From NCBI GenBank assembly GCA_018340375.1, contig JAFFJZ010000040.1, forward strand, positions 1,612,001 to 1,676,000: DNA of 64,000 bases. Reading direction: 5' to 3'. The notes beneath the pieces were generated by a model. The model did no database searches. It saw only the letters and a list, made by a program, of their open reading frames with translations, and had not been told where the DNA came from. Position 1 is the stretch's first letter, and every line of letters begins with the position of its first letter. Positions 23,968 through 34,008 of the stretch are shown here, in pieces. A program made the translations under genes and the position numbers. This DNA comes from Gonatopus flavifemur. Its lineage: Eukaryota > Arthropoda > Insecta > Hymenoptera > Dryinidae.

Positions 23968-24779
23968 ACGAATGTATCTCAAAATCGAATGACGATATAC
24001 AGAGAATTGCCAGCTGGTGCTCCACCAACTACCTAATTCTGAACCCCTTGAAAGCCAATTGCATGATCCTTGGTTCTCTACGTTACGTCAACGATATTTC
24101 TCTTCGCTCCTTACCGGACATCATACTTCAGGGCACCCCTATAAATCTTGTCTCTTCGCTTAAATCGCTTGGGATTATTCTGACACCTTCTCTTGATTGG
24201 AATGAGCAAGTAACTTCTGTCTGCAGGAAAGTCTCGTGCGCACTCTACCAATTGCGACTTAATGGCAACGCACTCTCTATCCAGATGAGAACTAAACTGA
24301 TTTCAACGCTAGTTATACCCTATTTTGATTATTGTTGCTTAGTTCTCACTGATCTCTCCGAAGGAGACAGTATACGTCTGCAGCGTAAACCGAATGCCTG
24401 CGTGCGGTTTATTTTCAATCTCAGGAAAGATGTCCACATCTCTCCTTTCTTCACGCGCCTCGGCTGGCTCAAACTTTCTGAGCGACGGAAAGTTTTCCTG
24501 GGGTCGTACTTGCATCATCTATTTGCTTTTAAGGATCCCCCTTTTCTTTACGATCGTTTTAACTTTGGTACCTCTGATGCAATTCGTTGCACTAGATCGA
24601 ATAGGGGGCTCCTTAAAATACCCCTGCATCGTACTACCACATATCAAAAATCTTTTTTGATAACAGGTAGTAAACTCTGGAACACGATCCCAGATAACAT
24701 CAAGTGTAGCTCTTCCCCTAACGTCTTCAAAAAGAGGTATTATGACTTCTTGCTCACCTCCACCCTTTCTCACTCATAG
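23968..24779 (+). pseudogene. LINE reverse transcriptase, thumb and C-terminal part
   Basis: In the frame shifted from the main RT, YLHTSPILIDECISKSNDDI is followed by RIASWCSTNYLILNPLKANC, the conserved W-x(5)-L-x(2)-N..K block after the palm. Next come SLGIILTPSLDWNEQV, VIPYFDYCCLVLTDL and the C-terminal RLGWLKLSERRKVF and GSKLWNTIPDNIK segments found at the end of CR1-like ORF2 proteins. It terminates at 24777-24779. It belongs to one original ORF with 22510-23967. Confidence 0.85.
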
Positions 24780-25101
24780 ACATATACTCCTTTTCAAGTA
24801 GGTTCATCGTGGTTCATCTTACGCTCTTCTTGCCTTCATCTTCATTCTGCGCATTTATAACTATTGTATCTCTATTTTATATCTGTATTTTCATTTCTCA
24901 CACCTTTATAATCTCATCCTCACTCTCATTCCCATTCCATCTTTATTTTTAAGTTCATTCATTCTGCCTTCTTTTTGCTTTTCGGGCTGTGGGTTTAATG
25001 CTGTATATATATAAGTATTTTTGTATATAATATCTTTGTTATTGTTTATACTTCTTTCTCAATCGTTCCACAGGATGTTCATCCTAGAACATAAATAAAC
25101 A

Positions 25102-25127
25102 TATCTATCTATCTATCTATCTATCTA
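25102..25127 (+). repeat. (ATCT)n tail of the LINE
   Basis: About six ATCT units follow AACATAAATAAAC and mark the 3' terminus of the retrotransposon. Confidence 0.85.
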
Positions 25128-26084
25128 CAACGATGAATGCCTAAAATTGAGGAAACATTCAATGAAAGGCAATAACTATTATTTCAATGTTTATTTCAAT
25201 TCAGATCCGGTGACTTCAGTACATGCGATATGTCCGTAAAGTGAACCGGCAAAATAATTAAACATGAAAAATATTCAAAAATAATGACAACTGAATGAAT
25301 CGATCGTAAATGAAACAAGAAGAATAATTATAATTCATCAATGCTTGAAAATCAACTTTTCAAATTGAACATGTGGGAGTAGAAATATGTTGGAACATAA
25401 CCTGAATAATGAATCAAAGAAAATGTAACATTCACACAATTAAACGCGACAGTCACGTGAGAATCGTATATTATGGACGCGCATTCATCTTGTATTGATT
25501 TGAGAAATGAAATGGCACAAATGCAAAAATTGTATTTATGTTTTCCTAGTGATTGAAAGAAAGGAGGAAATACAAGTTACCTATACGTATGCATGTATTA
25601 TCCTGAAGCTGCATATATAGTGTCTCCATTCTCTGAACTGATATTGAATTCAACAAAGGTAAAATCCAGTGGAATAATAGAAAAAAGTAATCAAATGAAA
25701 ATGAGCATATGGACAAAAACATTTAATGAATATTTTTTCTTTCATTATTTAGATGTTTAAGATAGAAAAATATGTCTCGTAAAATTCGAAAACTTCTAAT
25801 TACGTCCGCGGAGTTTCCAACGTTGACTCAATTTTATTGTAGTATCATTCAATCTTTCGATATGTCTCCAATTAAGGAATGTAACAATGATCGATAATTT
25901 TTTTTTATTTTTCAATCCTTCTTTACGAATTTTTGTCGTTCACAGAATTTATGTATACTCATGTTTTGATTACTTGACATGAATGATATACATTTTTCTA
26001 TTTTTAAAACTTTGTTAGAGATAACATCAAATCTTCAATTCCTTTTGATCAATCCACGATCAATCAAAGATTACACTGTTAGAA
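25128..26084. other. AT-rich non-coding stretch
   Basis: No ORF, repeat or palindrome worth calling was seen. Confidence 0.4.
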
Positions 26085-26325
26085 AAATCTGTCTTAAACT
26101 TAACAATACTGTTATGAAGTTTTTTACATAAACATTTTTTTGAATTTCATACGAAATTTTGTATGAAATTTTATATCTTCATATTAAATTTCATGTTTTC
26201 ATATTAAATTTAATAATCGTTCTTGAATTTAATATGGAAATATGAGATTTCATAACAAATTTCGTATGAAATTTGATAAAATGTTCATGTAAAAAACTTC
26301 ATAATGAGTTTAGGGAGTCACTTGT
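26085..26325. repeat. Palindromic MITE (right end truncated)
   Basis: It starts CACTGTTAGAAAAATCTGTC. The arms ATGAAGTTTTTTACATAAAC and CATGTAAAAAACTTCATAAT are inverted, with ATACGAAATTT / AAATTTCGTATG inside. Same family as 20936-21135. The right terminus after CTTCATAATGAG does not match the left. Confidence 0.7.
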
Positions 26326-26333
26326 TCAAAGGG

Positions 26334-26788
26334 ATATCATATGTGTAGGATCGAGCATATGTAGCATCGAGGCATTTGTACGAAAGAATATCATATGTAG
26401 GATCGAGCTTATGTAGCATCGAGCCGTTCGACATCACGTCAACAAAATCCTTATGCAGGATCGCAGCTATGTAGCAACGCACTTATGTAGCATCGAGGCA
26501 TTCGCACAAAAGAATATCTTATGTAGGATCGAGCATATGTAGCATCGAGTCATCTATACAAAGAAATACCATATGTAGAATCGGGCATATGTAGCATCGA
26601 AGCACCTGTACAAAGGAACACCATATGTAGGATCGAGCATATGTAGCATCGAGCCAATCGACATTTTGTCAAAAAACTCCTTATGTAGGATCGCAGCTAT
26701 GTAGCAACGCACTTATGTAGCATCGAGGCACCTGGACATAATATGTAGGATCGCCTCTATGTAGCATCGAAGCTCCCCCACTGTAAAT
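26334..26788 (+). repeat. Modular array of TATGTAG(G/C)ATCG motifs
   Basis: About 18 copies of ATGTAGGATCG / ATGTAGCATCG (some GCAACG) alternate. Pairs are 18-20 bp apart, separated by variable 18-25 bp spacers (such as AGGCATTTGTACGAAAGAAT). A longer block with TCGACAT..GTCAA..TCCTTATG and CGCAGCTATGTAGCAACGCA occurs twice. The higher-order period is irregular. No coding. Confidence 0.9.
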
Positions 26789-26789
26789 C

Positions 26790-28377
26790 ACAACAATCCA
26801 TTACAAATTAAATTCATGCCATGCAGTCCTGCGTTTTCTTACTGTCCGATTGTATTGTCATTTCGTTTTAATCGATTGCTGTCGTTCTCAGTATCTAGAT
26901 CGTCTGCTGTTGCAATTTGTGTTTTTTTTTTCATCTCTCTCAGCATTCTATTCCAATATTTATTGTTAATACAATTTAGCACTTATCCTCTTATTACATG
27001 AATGAGTCTTCCATTGTCTCTTAGGGAAAACTTATGGCACACACGGCACTGTTTCCGAACCTTTTTTTAAAACTTTTGCATTGAAATTCGCAGTTCGATG
27101 AAACTTTAATTGAAATCCAGCAAATGTGTAACGTTGGCCATGATGATCCTCTCCAAAAATGATCCTAGACTTTTCATTCCTTATCAAAACTCATTAGACT
27201 ATTTTTATTCAAAAAAAGAAAACGTACGATTTGAATTCATACTTACATGATAAATGTTATTTGCACTGAAAATTTGAAAAACCATCAATAGCCAAATTGT
27301 AGAATTCTCGGTATCTGATCAAAAAACTATACGCATAATCTCTGCCGTACTGAGTAAAAAAGTGGTTAATTTAATTTTTTCTGAAAATTATTTTTTCATG
27401 TTATCCAATTCAGGAAAATTTTCTGACTCTAATGATACAAGGATCTCACTTTGGACAAAAGATTGAGTTAACCACTTTTTTGTCTTGCAGGGCAGATCTC
27501 ACTTTGAAGTTTGTTAAGCAATCAATTAAAAGTTCAGTGAATTCTTACTCTACTTTCAGTGTTATTTCTCCTTTTTTCTAATAAATTTTTGAAAATGTTC
27601 TTGAACAAAGACTTGATAAAGGAGGTAATAACGATGCAACTGTTTCTGCATTGTTGATTCAAGAAACCGTTCTGGCATTTCGGCAGACGACATTCGTGTA
27701 GGCATCGTCTATAATTAGCAGAAGAACAGGCAGAATTGGTCGGCCGTGGTGACGTGCACATACCTACCTACCTGGTCACCCGCTCGGAAAAGAGAACTGA
27801 GTGTGTGCACACCCATAGTTGACATTATCTGTACGCTAGCACGTGGGGTCAAAGCGTGTCAGCAAGAGAGGAGATTCAAAAGACCTGGGGCTGAGTAAAT
27901 TTTCTCTCTTCGCTATCGCCCTAACCCAAGTGCGTACGGGGGCAACTAATTATAGGTTCTTTGCACATAGCCAGAAAACGAATCACGGTACTTCGACGCT
28001 ATATCTACATACTGTCCAAGAGTTGTTTTTAACACTGACCGTTCTTTTATCTGTATTAGGATCGTTACGAACATTTGTCCCGAACCGTACAATCTCGCAA
28101 TACATGAAATGATTGTTTTTCAAATATTGCAATTGGCATCAATACCATATTTGAAACGATATAAAGAACAATAATCATTTGTTGATGTTTCGTAAACGCC
28201 TAACACGTCTAAGATTACATCCCATCGTATATTTCGAAATAAATTTGACAAAAATGTGCGATTTGTTCGCATAGTTGAATTTGATTTTCATGAACGACAA
28301 TCAATCACGCTAATCAAAAATCATATTAGTGCATGGTAATAATTTAATCATTATCTTGAATTTTGTTTTGGTTTCAG
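26790..28377. other. Non-coding stretch upstream of the KH exons
   Basis: 27350-27480 holds an inverted pair AAAAAAGTGGTTAATTTAAT / GAGTTAACCACTTTTTTG. 27690-27960 is less AT-rich and could include a promoter or untranslated exon, but I see no decisive element. The KH1 start exon was not found here. Confidence 0.35.
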
Positions 28378-28434
28378 GAAGTAGGGAGTATCATCGGTAA
28401 GAAAGGAGAAATCGTCAAAAGGTTCCGCGAAGAG
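28378..28434 (+). CDS. mub: mub/PCBP-like KH protein, internal exon: first half of KH1
   Basis: A 57-nt, 19-codon phase-0 exon lies between an acceptor (tttggtttcag) and a donor (gtaaga). It encodes EVGSIIGKKGEIVKRFREE, which contains the GxxG-type loop (I-I-G-K-K-G-E) that contacts RNA in KH domains. Poly(C)-binding / hnRNP E proteins and fly Mub carry this sequence in KH1, and the Ser of the next exon continues it without a break. The protein is expected to bind C/U-rich RNA in nucleus and cytoplasm and to act in splicing, stability or translation; that role is family knowledge. The preceding exon, expected to end in a short stretch leading into EVGS, was not found upstream. The exon is too short to appear as an ORF and was recognised by motif. 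The symbol follows the fly gene; vertebrate homologues are PCBP1-4. Confidence 0.93.
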
Positions 28435-28535
28435 GTAAGAACAATCTTAAACCTAGCTCGATGATCCTCTTAATATCAATTCAAGTTTTCTGGTAAAAGT
28501 TTTCTTACATCCTTTTATATATTTTTTACTTTTAG

Positions 28536-28985
<450 letters not shown>

Positions 28986-29173
28986 TGATCATGTCCAAAT
29001 CATTGTGCACATTCCAATAACTTCTGTAATTAGAAACTCCCCAATGCTCATAGTTATTATATGTGTGTAAACGCAATTCATTTAATAATCGCGTAAAATT
29101 AACTTTTAATTAGGAATTCTTGCAGTTGATATTTGGATAATATTATTTGTAATGAAGTATATTTATTAAGTCG

Positions 29174-29434
29174 CACGGAGAAAAATAGATAATCATACGT
29201 ATAAGAAATTTAATGCTAGATTTCATCTTTTTTTTTATTAAATATGAGAACAACCATCTAGATTATAGTCCTCAATGTTTGAATAATAATCTTTAATAAC
29301 TTTCAGCACATTTTATCATTCATTAGAATCTAGTATTATTAAATTAAAAAAAAAAGAATCTAATTTTATATTCTTTGATAAATGGATAATCAGAGATCGA
29401 GACAAAATCTGTATAATTCATTTTTCTCTGTGTG
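29174..29434. mobile_element. Intronic MITE with CACGGAGAAAAAT end
   Basis: The left end CACGGAGAAAAATAGATAAT and the right end ..CATTTTTCTCTGTG are inverted. It is AT-rich and lies within the mub-like intron. Confidence 0.55.
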
Positions 29435-29594
29435 GTGGATAAATGTGTCATTCTATTCTCATAAAATATCTTCGATCAAATATATAATTCAGTTAAATAA
29501 GTCATGCAAGCCAAATGCATCATCGAACATCAACAATCTATTGAATATGACTATTGAGTTTCTGTTACACAATGAAATATTTTCTCGATACATA

Positions 29595-29817
29595 CACGGA
29601 AAAAAGAAAATGGAGAAGTTCACCATGTAGGATGACAAAGCGTTGCTTCGAGTCTTCAAATGGAAATTTTTACAAAATATATTGTCAAATAATTCACATT
29701 ATAAGACAAAGAATAGATTTTTCTCTTATGATATGAATTATTCGACAATATATCTTATAAAAACTTCCATTTAAAAACTTGAAGCGACGTAAATTTCACC
29801 ATTTTCTTGTTTTCGTG
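29595..29817. mobile_element. Intronic palindromic MITE flanked by TA
   Basis: The ends are CACGGAAAAAAGAAAATGG and CATTTTCTTGTTTTCGTG, with TA on both sides (29593-29594, 29818-29819). The arms continue through AAATGGAAATTTTTA and the loop pairs ATATTGTCAAATAATTCA with TGAATTATTCGACAATAT. Confidence 0.8.
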
Positions 29818-30074
29818 TATATATTTTCCCCACAGTTTTCTGTGGAAAATTCATTTTCACTAAAACTTATTTTCAATGTAAAATTTTATGTATACCTATG
29901 AGAAGTTGATTCTGTCTTGAAGATAAAATAACATTTCTTATCCCCTTTTAGAATACCCGATAAAGTATTTTTCCATACAGCAAAGTCTGTTTGATGCTTA
30001 CATGAGACTTGACATAATTAGAACAGTCTAGTTGTCAAATTTGAATGAAATCCTTCATTGATGTATACACACAA

Positions 30075-30305
30075 CACGCAGAAAATCTTGTAGTAAAAAT
30101 TAATATATTTATATCGTAGCCGTGGGATATACTTTGTTGTGGCGGAAAGAATCATGAGTATGCGACAGATTACCACAACTCTTCTTGAATTCAATATGCA
30201 GAGTAATAGGAAAATACAAAGTTATGTTTCCTATCGTCATAATCAAGTGAATCCCACGGGTACGATATTGTGTCTAATAATCTTTAATATAAACTTTTCT
30301 CTGTG
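30075..30305. mobile_element. Intronic MITE, CACGCAGAAAA / TTTTCTCTGTG ends
   Basis: The short inverted ends and inner pair CGTGGGAT / ATCCCACG suggest a decayed fold-back element. No clean duplication. Confidence 0.45.
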
Positions 30306-31577
30306 TAGTCGCAATCAATAAGTACCTTCGTCAACTCCAATGATTACATTTAAATTGCAATCAATGTTGAAAAATGTATAGTTCGTACTTGAGTTGCTGT
30401 ATCAAGGGTTTTATTTACTGTGTAGAAAAATTACGGTATAACGGTATAATCACAATCATGATCAAATCACGATATAATTATGAAAAATTAGAAAGGAGTT
30501 GAAATACATATAAAGTCATACAATAAAAGCAGAGTTGTCAAATATTTGAAATACCTGTTCAGATAGAAGAAACTATTTGCATATTTTACATTTGAATAGG
30601 TTCTTGTAACCCATTTAATTATAAAATATAAATGTACTCATTTGATATTTTGTATTTAAAGGTATCCCGGATTCCCTAGAGTTACTAGGTCTCTCTATCC
30701 ATTTTATTAGTAAAATGATTGGAAAGATCTAGTCACTCTATAGACTACGGCATATCCTTGAATAAGATTGATAAAACTATTTTACAGTCCAAACAAGAAC
30801 ACACAGTTCCAAATAAGAAACATATTTCGAATCCTGTTTATTATTATTATTTTTGTATTTAAAATAATTATTTTTAACATCTTTGAATAAAGGACAACAC
30901 TTGATCGAGTATGAGTCATTATTTTTTTGGATAAGTTTGGGATAGTATTATTCTATAACTACGAATAAGGCAGCGTGGTGATGGCAGTACAATGATGTAA
31001 CTTTCATAGTTTTTCTACTAAAATTTTTATTTCCAATTGTTTGTTAAGTTGAGGTTTGTTGAATTGAATATTCGCGTCGTTATTCATTATCCATATGCAT
31101 CATGATGCATCATGATACCGCGCTCAAGTAGTTATGATAACTTGATTTATGATCTGAACTAAAACGAGCTCATCGTAAAGCGGCTTGCAATTTACAGCTA
31201 CTTTAATTGATGGATCAAATTAAATTTTTACAAATTGTACAATCGTTCTTCAAAATGCAGTAAATTTTAAAATTGAATATTTCATTGATATTTTAATTTG
31301 TTCTCTTCCCAAGCAAACAATGCCGAATATTGATTTGCCTCATTTTAAATTCTTGTAACAATGAGACCTGAAATTCCATTTATGACCAAATTCTAGTGTT
31401 GCCGCGATCTTCAATCTAGATCGAAGATCGGCTCGGATCGCTCGAAATTTCGATCCGATCGTCAAGACGATTTCAGGAATTTTTCAAGAGCCGATCTTCG
31501 AGTTGAGTTGACAGAATTTCAGACGATCCGAGTTATGAGCCGAGCTACTAATATGATATTGGCAAGCCAGATCACAT

Positions 31578-32164
31578 CAGGGGACATAAACTCAATACGA
31601 ACATTTTTAGAATGAACTTCAGCGCCGCTAAGGGGAAGGGTACTCGAACCAATCTCACATAGATACACTAACACAAATGTTCAACAAATCATAAAAGTTT
31701 TTGAAATAGTCTTAGTTACGTGTGTGCGAGTACTCGAAATGTTCGAGTATTCTCGAGTCGAGTCTAGTATTTTGTACTACTCGAAATTTTCGAGCTACTC
31801 GATAATCTTCAAGTAATTCGTCGATTTTCTTAGAATTATCATGAATCATAATTTGCCAAGGGTAGAATATTCTTAGAGAACATAAAGGATCGTTATCCAC
31901 TATCAGATATAAATTATATTCATATTCATATATATTATATACTTTACGAGTACTTGAAAATCTACCAGATACTCGAAAAATTTTCGAGTACTCGGTGAAT
32001 TTCGAGTACTCGACTCGACTCGACTCGAAACTTGAATTACTCGACTCGACTCGAAAAAATCACCCCTAGTATTAGTGCATTGGTGTAAAATTAGTGCAAG
32101 TACCCTTCCCCTTGGAGGCGCTGTAATCAGTCTAAGTAATGTCCATTTGAGTTTATGCCCCCTG
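31578..32164. mobile_element. 587-bp hAT-like element with ACTCGA-rich core
   Basis: The ends CAGGGGACATAAACTCAA and TTGAGTTTATGCCCCCTG are flanked by GATCACAT (31570-31577) and AATCACAT (32165-32172), an 8-bp duplication with one mismatch. The inner arms GGGGAAGGGTACT and AGTACCCTTCCCC pair. Between 31720 and 32075 the sequence is dominated by ACTCGA/TCGAGT words. Confidence 0.8.
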
Positions 32165-32353
32165 AATCACATTTGCAATAACCATTGAACTGCTCAACGT
32201 ACTGGAATACGCACTCTTTAGGTTTTCCGTGGTTTGGTTCGGTCAATCAATATTGAAACTCCTAGTATCCTCCTCTCATTTCTGCACATGTAGAAGAGGT
32301 TGAGAGATATTATTTACGAAAAAGTAGATTCCCTAGCAGGGTTAGGAAAGTAA

Positions 32354-32572
32354 GGTGGACACCAGTAAGCCCGAAGTACAAATTGCCCGAAAGGCAGTTG
32401 ACCCGAATTTCAATGTCCCGAATGTTCAATATCCCGAAATTCGCTGATTCGTTGGATCCTAGTAACCCACTAGAGATTCCCCAGGAATGGATCACTCAGC
32501 GAATTTCGGGACATTGAAATTCGGGTCAAGTGCCTTTCGGGCCATTTATACACGGGCTTACTGGTGTCCACC
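32354..32572. mobile_element. 219-bp palindromic MITE with CCCGAA modules
   Basis: The ends are GGTGGACACCAGTAAGCCCG and CGGGCTTACTGGTGTCCACC. GAAAGTAA / GGAAGTAA flank it. The arms carry repeated CCCGAA / TTCGGG modules like those at 9546-9794. Confidence 0.8.
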
Positions 32573-32588
32573 GGAAGTAAAATACATC

Positions 32589-32789
32589 ATGAAGCTGAAA
32601 CTGGCAGAAAATTGCCAGCAGAAAATAGTGAATATCAGCGAGGAAGTGATGGTTTCTTTTCAAAATCATCTGCCAAGCATTCATTCATACCACAAACCAT
32701 CAAAATGCGTTGTTCAAGATACAGAAATTACAATATGCACTTTGTGTAGCTATTTTCTGCTGACAATTCTCTGCCAGTTTCAGCTTCAT
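32589..32789. mobile_element. 201-bp palindromic element with 9-bp duplication
   Basis: ATGAAGCTGAAACTGGCAGA and TCTGCCAGTTTCAGCTTCAT are inverted. AAATACATC (32580-32588) and AAATATATC (32790-32798) are a 9-bp duplication with one mismatch, suggesting a Mutator-like element. Confidence 0.75.
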
Positions 32790-32812
32790 AAATATATCAG
32801 GTAAATCACAAT

Positions 32813-32937
32813 TAGGGTTGCCACCTCGAAAGCAGGACACGATGTTCATTGGTTTATTCTTCTCGAATAATCATGTTTGAGTTTTCATGTGACCTGACGA
32901 ATGAACATCATGTCCTGCTTTCAAGGTGGCAACCCTA
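32813..32937. mobile_element. 125-bp hAT-type MITE with perfect 8-bp duplication
   Basis: The ends are TAGGGTTGCCACCTCGAAAG and CTTTCAAGGTGGCAACCCTA. ATCACAAT is exactly duplicated at 32805-32812 and 32938-32945. The arms cover about 40 bp each. Confidence 0.92.
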
Positions 32938-33600
32938 ATCACAATCCTTCAAATATGTATATTACGTAATTCACATGTCAAATATCGTTTTCTACTGTTA
33001 TTTACCATGTAAAACACGTATTGTACATATCCCAGACAGCACACGAGAATCCCAAATGAATTCTGAAAAAAGAACTCTTGAACAACTCGTTTAGAATACA
33101 AAGAGTTCTTGAAGAGTTTCGACCAAATTCGATTCGTCAGTCGGATCAGATCGGATCGCGACAACACTACGGCAAATTCATACTGCAATAAATGATCGAG
33201 GCGACAAAAAATTCAATAGAATAATTTTCCCTTTTTGTCGGTTTGATTCGATAATATTCGTATTAGTCTTTTATAACTATTTCTTCTACATGTGGATTTT
33301 CCACTTTTTGGATTTAAAAGCGCAGCGTAATGTAGACAATGTTCACGCAAAGCATAAATTTTATCTAAAACTCACACATAAGACAGACTTAGATTGTTAT
33401 GACATCTATCGAATGTCTTTCTATTCACAAATGATAATCTTACTATGAAAAATTGTGCACAAGATCGGAATACTTAATACCGAAACCAGAATGTAGAAAA
33501 ATCATAAAACAATATTATAAGTAAAAGTTTCTTCAACTATTTGTAACTAATGATTCAATTGCTGTAACCACGCTTGTGCGCGTTTTCTTTTCTGTTTCAG

Positions 33601-34008
33601 TCCCCTCCTAAAGGTGCCACGATCCCTTATCGCCCCAAACCCCAAGTTGGTGGGCCAGTGATCCTGGCTGGTGGGCAAGCCTACACCATCCAGGGTAATT
33701 ACGCGGTGCCCGCCCACTCGGACGTAAGTACAGTATTACCATTACCCGCGCCCGGTACCGGGCCCACCCCGCCCTCGCTGAACGCCCAAACTTTGACGAC
33801 CTCGCCCTTCGCGGCCCACCCTTCTTCCTCGGCATTTGCCGCCGCTTCTCACGGTCATCCGCTCCTATCCACTGCCCATCTTACTAGTCCACATCATCCT
33901 CTTCAACCAAGCCCCTTACACGCCAGCGTGGCAGGCCTCGCCGACCCCCTGCTGAAGAGTGGACACTTGCAGGCAGCCCTCCCGCCCGCACACCTCGTGG
34001 CAGACGCC
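33601..34008 (+). CDS. mub: mub/PCBP-like KH protein, linker exon after KH2, with two possible donors
   Basis: A pyrimidine-rich acceptor (cttttctgtttcag) precedes an open phase-0 exon. It begins SPPKGATIPYRPKPQVGGPV and ILAGGQAYTIQGNYAVPAHS, the conserved segment that follows KH2 in Mub/PCBP proteins. Two good donors exist. GAC|gtaagt after 33723 gives a 41-codon exon. GCC|gtaagt after 34008 gives a 136-codon exon with a Pro/Ala/Ser/His-rich insert ending in an AGLADPLLKSGHLQ-type segment that I associate with Mub linkers. Both lengths are multiples of three, so both forms keep frame. The exon is markedly more GC-rich than its surroundings. The next exon, leading to KH3, is not found up to 64000. 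Intron 28932-33600 holds several inverted-repeat elements. Confidence 0.92.
33724..33729 (+). other. Alternative (proximal) splice donor inside the linker exon
   Basis: GAC|gtaagt is a full match to the donor consensus, inside a frame that stays open to an equally good donor at 34009. Use of this site would drop 95 codons without changing frame. The sequence shows the site; its use in mRNA is inferred. Confidence 0.55.

Larger units (their letters stand above)
22260..25127 (+). mobile_element. 5'-truncated non-LTR retrotransposon (CR1/L2-group LINE)
   Basis: It starts inside the endonuclease (PEYLFVQVSSTC..GVVYRPPK..MGDWNTDL), continues through a full-length-looking reverse transcriptase and C-terminal region, and ends in a 3' UTR with an (ATCT)n tail at 25102-25127. 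The RT signatures RPISILCESSKILEKIVHHF, QYQCGFIKHRSTQTALLKL, DFSRAFDTVNHSLL and SGVPQSSRLGPLLFALY are closest to the CR1/L2/Daphne group as I know them. The first part of the endonuclease and any ORF1 are absent, which is typical of incomplete target-primed reverse transcription. It is frameshifted and lacks the YADD box, so it is inactive. Confidence 0.85.
31393..33170. other. Possible outer frame of a nested cluster
   Basis: CTAGTGTTGCCGCGATC at the left and GATCGCGACAACACTAC at the right are inverted, and AAATT lies outside each (31387-31391 and about 33174). Near the left end GATCGAAGATCGGCTCGGAT-type text is repeated. Four other elements lie inside. Tentative. Confidence 0.3.

Noticed and set aside
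26334..26788. CRISPR-like array of short repeats
   Set aside because: Spacing is irregular, the motif alternates between two forms, and the genome is eukaryotic; no cas-type genes.
27534..28112. Possible promoter or coding exon upstream of the KH exons
   Set aside because: Slightly higher GC but no conserved peptide, start or consistent splice sites could be shown.
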